Assembly: GCA_011375465.1 (NCBI GenBank)
Contig: DRZV01000056.1
Span: forward strand, 1-18,935
Length of the DNA: 18,935 nt
From: Neomoorella mulderi
GTDB lineage: Bacteria; Bacillota; DSM-521; Neomoorellales; Neomoorellaceae
Reading direction: 5' to 3'
Shown here piece after piece: positions 15,862 through 18,935 of the stretch (positions within the stretch are counted from its first letter, which is position 1; each line of letters opens with the position of its first letter). The translations under genes were made by a program, and so were the position numbers. Under the pieces are notes generated by a model. That model was not told the origin of the DNA, made no database searches, and saw only the letters and a list, made by a program, of their open reading frames with translations.

Positions 15862-16375
15862 CCTCTCCACCTTCCCTTTCTGACCATAATTTTTGCAAAG
15901 GTGCCAGCCGCGCATCCACATCAGGAGCGCAACGGCAGGGACCCCGGTTTAAATTATGACCGCACCGGGGGCACAACCCCTTACAGTCTTCTCTACAGAG
16001 CCTCTTCATGGGCAGAGCCAGGAGCAGGGTTTCCCTGAGCACCGGTTTTAAATCGATAATGTCCCCTTCCAGGACTTTGACTTCATCTTCCTCCGCTGCC
16101 GGGGCTGCAGGGCTTTTCCGGTACTCCTCCCTGAAGGGGGCCTCCAGTTTTAAGGAAAATTTTTCCAGGCAACGGTCGCAGTTTACCACCACTGTGGCCT
16201 TTACCCGGCCTTCCAGAAGGAATCCCTGCCCTTCATTGAGCACCCTGCCTTCAAAGGCTATGGACCCCTGCAAACGGACGCCGTCTTCAGGGGAAAAAAA
16301 ATCACCCCCCGGATCTTCTCCGGAGAATTCCAGCTGGCTCCCAGGCTGATTCAACTCGCCTATGTTGATTTTCAT
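15848..16375 (-). CDS. yceD: YceD/DUF177 family protein
   Basis: This 175-residue cytosolic protein belongs to the YceD (DUF177) family, which is linked to 23S rRNA maturation in bacteria and plants and usually precedes rpmF. The CDRCLEK motif and the cysteine-rich segment CREDCKGLCPRCGHNLNRGPC near 130-155 are typical of Firmicute members and suggest metal binding. The ATG at 16375 (MKINIGELNQ) follows GGGTGA by six bases; an in-frame upstream start at 16390 is less well supported. The gene carries a run of eight A next to six C (around 16297-16308 on the plus strand) with the frame intact. A consensus promoter lies just upstream. Confidence 0.92.
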   Translation of the reverse strand: MKINIGELNQPGSQLEFSGEDPGGDFFSPEDGVRLQGSIAFEGRVLNEGQGFLLEGRVKATVVVNCDRCLEKFSLKLEAPFREEYRKSPAAPAAEEDEVKVLEGDIIDLKPVLRETLLLALPMKRLCREDCKGLCPRCGHNLNRGPCRCAPDVDARLAPLQKLWSEREGGEDGST

Positions 16376-16391
16376 CTTTTTCACCCGCACG

Positions 16392-16421
16392 ATTATACTT
16401 GAAAAAACTCTTCCCTGTCAA
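16392..16421 (-). promoter_or_regulatory. sigma-A promoter of yceD-rpmF
   Basis: A perfect TTGACA (16421-16416) and a perfect TATAAT (16397-16392) are separated by 18 bases on the minus strand, directly after the ackA terminator. It is the best promoter in the window. The predicted leader is short, about 10 bases, holding little more than the ribosome binding site. Confidence 0.88.
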
Positions 16422-16462
16422 ATAAAATAGCCCAAAGGCAGGATCCTGATCCTGCCTTTGGG
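16421..16462 (-). terminator. intrinsic terminator of ackA
   Basis: Arms CCCAAAGGCAGGAT and ATCCTGCCTTTGGG (14 bases each, positions 16462-16431) enclose a four-base loop and are followed on the minus strand by the T-rich CTATTTTATTT. It lies 15 bases after the ackA stop and ends the pta-ackA unit. Confidence 0.93.
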
Positions 16463-16477
16463 ACCCGGATTTAGAGC

Positions 16478-17863
16478 CTATATTTCAAATTCCTGACCGT
16501 TGACCTGGACCTTTATGGGGGTGCGTCCCGGCACCTTGGCCCGGGCCTTGATCATCTCTGGCTTTTTCTGCAACTCCTTGACGAATTCCGCATCCCTTAA
16601 TTTATTCCTGTACTCGGGATCCTGGAAGGAGTACTTGAAGTTGGTGTGCACATCATACCGCCCCTCCACCAGGGCCACCACGTCCTCTACGAATACCAGC
16701 TCCTCGTCGGTGGGGATCACGAAGATTTTCACCTTGGAGTCGGGGGCGGAGATATCCGACTCAGAATTGCGGGTGCAGGCCAACCTGTTGAGCTCGGGAT
16801 CGAATTTTATCCCCAGAAACTCCAGACCCTCCATGGCCCGGGCCCTTATCTCCGCAGACATCTCCCCCACACCGGCGGTCCAGACTATGGCGTCTACCCC
16901 GCCCATGGCCGCGGCATAGGCACCTATATATTTCTTCAGGCGATAGCACTCCATTTCAAAGGCCAGCCGGGCCCTCTCGTCACCCTTTTCCATAGCCGCC
17001 AATATATCCCTACGGTCGGTGTAACGCCCGGTTATTCCCAATAGCCCGCTCTTCTTGTTCAGTATGCTGTCCATTTCTTTAGGGGAGTAGCCTTCCTTCT
17101 GCATCATGTAGAAGTCCAGGGCAGCGTCGTGATCCCCTGCCCTGGTGCCCATTATCAGGCCCTCCAGGGGAGTAAGACCCATGCTGGTATCAAAGGAAAT
17201 GCCTTTTTTCACCGCGCAGGCGCTGACCCCGTTACCCACATGCAAGGTGATGACGTTTATCTCCGAGGGATCCTTGCCCATGAGAACGGCCGCCCTCTTG
17301 GATACATAGAGGTGAGAGGTGCCGTGGAAACCGTATCGGCGTATCTTATGCTTCTCATACCATTCGTAGGGCACGGCATACATGTACTGGGGGGGCTCCA
17401 TGGTCTGATGGAAAGCCGTATCCATCACCGCCACGTGGGGCACGTCCGGGAGCAGGGATTTGGCCGCCTTTATCCCCAGGACATTGGGAGGGTTGTGCAG
17501 AGGGGCCAGATCGCTCAATTCCTCAAAGGTCCTGATGACTTCATCGTCAATTATAACCGACTGGGCGAACTTTTCTCCGCCGTGGACCACCCTGTGCCCC
17601 ACTGCGGTTATCTCTTTGATATCCTTCAGCACCCCATGCTTGGGATCCACCAGATACCGGAGGATGAGCTCCACCGCCTCTTTATGGGTGGGGCATTCGT
17701 ATTCTTCCCTGACCGCATCGCGGCCGGTAACCTCGTGAACGATGAAGGACTCCCCTATGGTCACCCTTTCCACTATACCTTTGCAGAGGATTTCTTTTTT
17801 GTCCCAATCATAGACCATGTACTTGGCAGAGGAACTGCCGCAATTTAAGGATAAGACCTTCAT
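16478..17863 (-). CDS. ackA: acetate kinase with C-terminal extension
   Basis: Acetate kinase makes ATP and acetate from acetyl-phosphate and ADP, or the reverse. Core motifs are present: NCGSSSAKY at 7-15, GHRVVHGGEKFA (Arg91), MDTAFHQTM (Asp148), RRYGFHGTSH (His180), TSMGLTPLEGLIMGTRAGD (Arg241) and PTDEEL at 384-389. Two things are unusual. The protein has 461 residues while typical acetate kinases have about 400; residues about 401-461 form a charged tail ending VQVNGQEFEI. Several conserved positions also differ from the usual text (HLGNG reads HVGNG, TRSGD-x-DP reads TRAGDHDA, GIGENS reads GVGEMS). The start ATG 17863 has GGAGGT nine bases upstream. It follows pta by 31 bases and ends at a strong terminator. 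Acetate kinase is the best call; the neighbouring pta supports it over butyrate kinase. Confidence 0.93.
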   Translation of the reverse strand: MKVLSLNCGSSSAKYMVYDWDKKEILCKGIVERVTIGESFIVHEVTGRDAVREEYECPTHKEAVELILRYLVDPKHGVLKDIKEITAVGHRVVHGGEKFAQSVIIDDEVIRTFEELSDLAPLHNPPNVLGIKAAKSLLPDVPHVAVMDTAFHQTMEPPQYMYAVPYEWYEKHKIRRYGFHGTSHLYVSKRAAVLMGKDPSEINVITLHVGNGVSACAVKKGISFDTSMGLTPLEGLIMGTRAGDHDAALDFYMMQKEGYSPKEMDSILNKKSGLLGITGRYTDRRDILAAMEKGDERARLAFEMECYRLKKYIGAYAAAMGGVDAIVWTAGVGEMSAEIRARAMEGLEFLGIKFDPELNRLACTRNSESDISAPDSKVKIFVIPTDEELVFVEDVVALVEGRYDVHTNFKYSFQDPEYRNKLRDAEFVKELQKKPEMIKARAKVPGRTPIKVQVNGQEFEI

Positions 17864-17894
17864 AAGATACCAACCTCCATTTTTATTTTCATTT

Positions 17895-18908
17895 TTATTT
17901 TTGCTGTTCCAAGCTTTGGGCCTGAACAGCGCTGATGGCCGCCACGTTCACTATGTCCTCCACGCTGCATCCCCGAGAGAGATCGTTTACCGGTTTGGCC
18001 AGACCCTGGAGGATGGGGCCGATGGCTTCGGCCTTAGCCAGGCGTTGGACCAGCTTGTAAGCTATATTAGCGGCGTCCAAATCGGGAAAGATCAAGACGT
18101 TGCACTTTCCGGCCACCGGGCTGTTAGGGGCCTTTATTTTGGCCACCTCCGGCACCAGAGCTGTGTCTGCCTGGAACTCCCCATCTAAAAGGAGTTGGGG
18201 GTATTTCTCCCTTGCCATCTCTGTGGCCTGCACCACCTTCTCTATGTGGGGATGTTTGCCTCCGCTGCCTTTGGTGGAATAAGAGAGCATAGCTATGCGG
18301 GGTTCCAGATCTGCCAACGCCCGGGCTGTGCCCGCAGAGGCATAAGCTATATCTGCCAGCTGTTCCGGGGTGGGATCGGGGTTGACGGCACAATCGGCAA
18401 ATACCAGCACCCCCCCGTTCCCGTAGGGACATTGGGGCACTATCATTATGTAGGCCCCGGAAACCAACGATACCCCTGGAGCGGTCTTTATAATCTGAAA
18501 CGCAGGCCGGAGCACGTCAGCGGTGGCACTGATGGCACCCGCCACCATGGCGTGGGCCTTTCCTTCGTGCACCAGCATGGTTCCGTAATAGAGGGGATTG
18601 ACTATGAGCAGCTCCGCTTCATCCCGGGTCAGGCCTTTATGCTGCCGCAGCTGGAAGAGCTTCTCCGCCAGCTCTTCCCTGTCCTGGGCCTGAGCCGGAT
18701 CCCTTACCTCTATCCCTTCCAGCTGGACCCCCAACCCCCCGGCCACCTCCTCCACTTCCCGGGGATCGCCTAAAAGTATGGGGAAGGCCAACCCTTCCTT
18801 CACCAGCAGGGCAGCTGCCTGGACTGTACGCTCCTCGGTTCCTTCCGGCAGTACCACCACCTTCCTATCTTGGCGAGCTTTCTCCCTGATCTTCTCCATC
18901 AAGTCCAT
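17895..18908 (-). CDS. pta: phosphate acetyltransferase
   Basis: Pta converts acetyl-CoA and phosphate to acetyl-phosphate, feeding AckA in the next gene. The 337-residue protein is the short, single-domain form (PTA_PTB fold) with VVVLPEGTEERTVQAA at the N-terminus, AMVAGAISATADVLRPAFQ in the middle and the conserved C-terminal blocks NVLIFPDLDAANIAYKL and KPVNDLSRGCSVEDIVN. I prefer ATG 18908 (MDLMEKIREKA), about eight bases after GGGGGAAGG; a GTG at 18917 lies inside that ribosome binding site region. Only 27 bases precede the gene in the window, so its promoter cannot be seen. Together with ackA it forms the substrate-level ATP-generating route of fermenters and acetogens. Confidence 0.96.
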   Translation of the reverse strand: MDLMEKIREKARQDRKVVVLPEGTEERTVQAAALLVKEGLAFPILLGDPREVEEVAGGLGVQLEGIEVRDPAQAQDREELAEKLFQLRQHKGLTRDEAELLIVNPLYYGTMLVHEGKAHAMVAGAISATADVLRPAFQIIKTAPGVSLVSGAYIMIVPQCPYGNGGVLVFADCAVNPDPTPEQLADIAYASAGTARALADLEPRIAMLSYSTKGSGGKHPHIEKVVQATEMAREKYPQLLLDGEFQADTALVPEVAKIKAPNSPVAGKCNVLIFPDLDAANIAYKLVQRLAKAEAIGPILQGLAKPVNDLSRGCSVEDIVNVAAISAVQAQSLEQQK

Positions 18909-18935
18909 CGCCCACACCTTCCCCCTTTGTATATA

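Noticed and set aside
1..18935. A new defence, mobile or secretion system in this window
   Set aside because: All genes are recognised housekeeping, lipid, acetate or sporulation genes. I saw no transposase, integrase, toxin-antitoxin pair, direct-repeat array or unknown multi-gene cassette.

Overview
The window is a stretch of chromosome from a spore-forming Firmicute, probably a Clostridia-type anaerobe of fairly high GC content. The evidence is a FapR-controlled fatty-acid cluster, the FMN enoyl reductase FabK, the sporulation gene spoVS, a c-di-AMP (ydaO/yuaA) riboswitch, frequent TTG and GTG starts with G-rich ribosome binding sites, and a Pta-AckA acetate pathway. I cannot name the genus. 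Every protein gene is on the minus strand, so transcription runs from high to low coordinates. No tRNA, rRNA, CRISPR array or insertion sequence was seen, and no gene-free gap exceeds about 235 bases.

Layout in transcription order. (1) pta-ackA (18908-16478) makes acetyl-phosphate and then acetate and ATP; it ends in a strong intrinsic terminator. (2) yceD-rpmF (16375-15673) starts from a consensus sigma-A promoter and ends in a terminator that contains the rpmF stop codon. (3) fapR-plsX-fabH-fabK-fabD-fabG-acpP-fabF-rnc (15571-8043) is a lipid-synthesis operon. FapR senses malonyl-CoA; PlsX starts phospholipid synthesis; FabD, FabH, FabF, FabG and FabK with ACP carry out most steps of chain initiation and elongation. 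FabZ and acetyl-CoA carboxylase are not in the window. (4) spoVS (7929-7669) has a sigma-H-like promoter and its own terminator. (5) smc-ftsY-mtaD (7598-1777). (6) A zinc alcohol dehydrogenase followed by gpmA (1546-1), which runs off the left edge.

Three things stand out. First, smc is broken by five single-base homopolymer length changes and two in-frame stops. Correcting them gives a normal 1197-residue SMC, while nearly all neighbours are intact, including some with equally long homopolymers. Only gpmA shares the problem, with one frameshift. This is either recent decay of an important chromosome-organisation gene or a local sequence-quality problem. Second, a complete c-di-AMP riboswitch lies on the plus strand (about 1630-1766) with its own candidate promoter and a ribosome binding site, but no gene follows: the ATG opens a 5-codon ORF and transcription would run antisense into mtaD. 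Its promoter appears to share the -35 region with a divergent promoter for the dehydrogenase. Third, the acetate kinase carries an extra C-terminal segment of about 60 residues and altered motifs near the active site.

All calls are from reading the sequence and translations; no database search was run.
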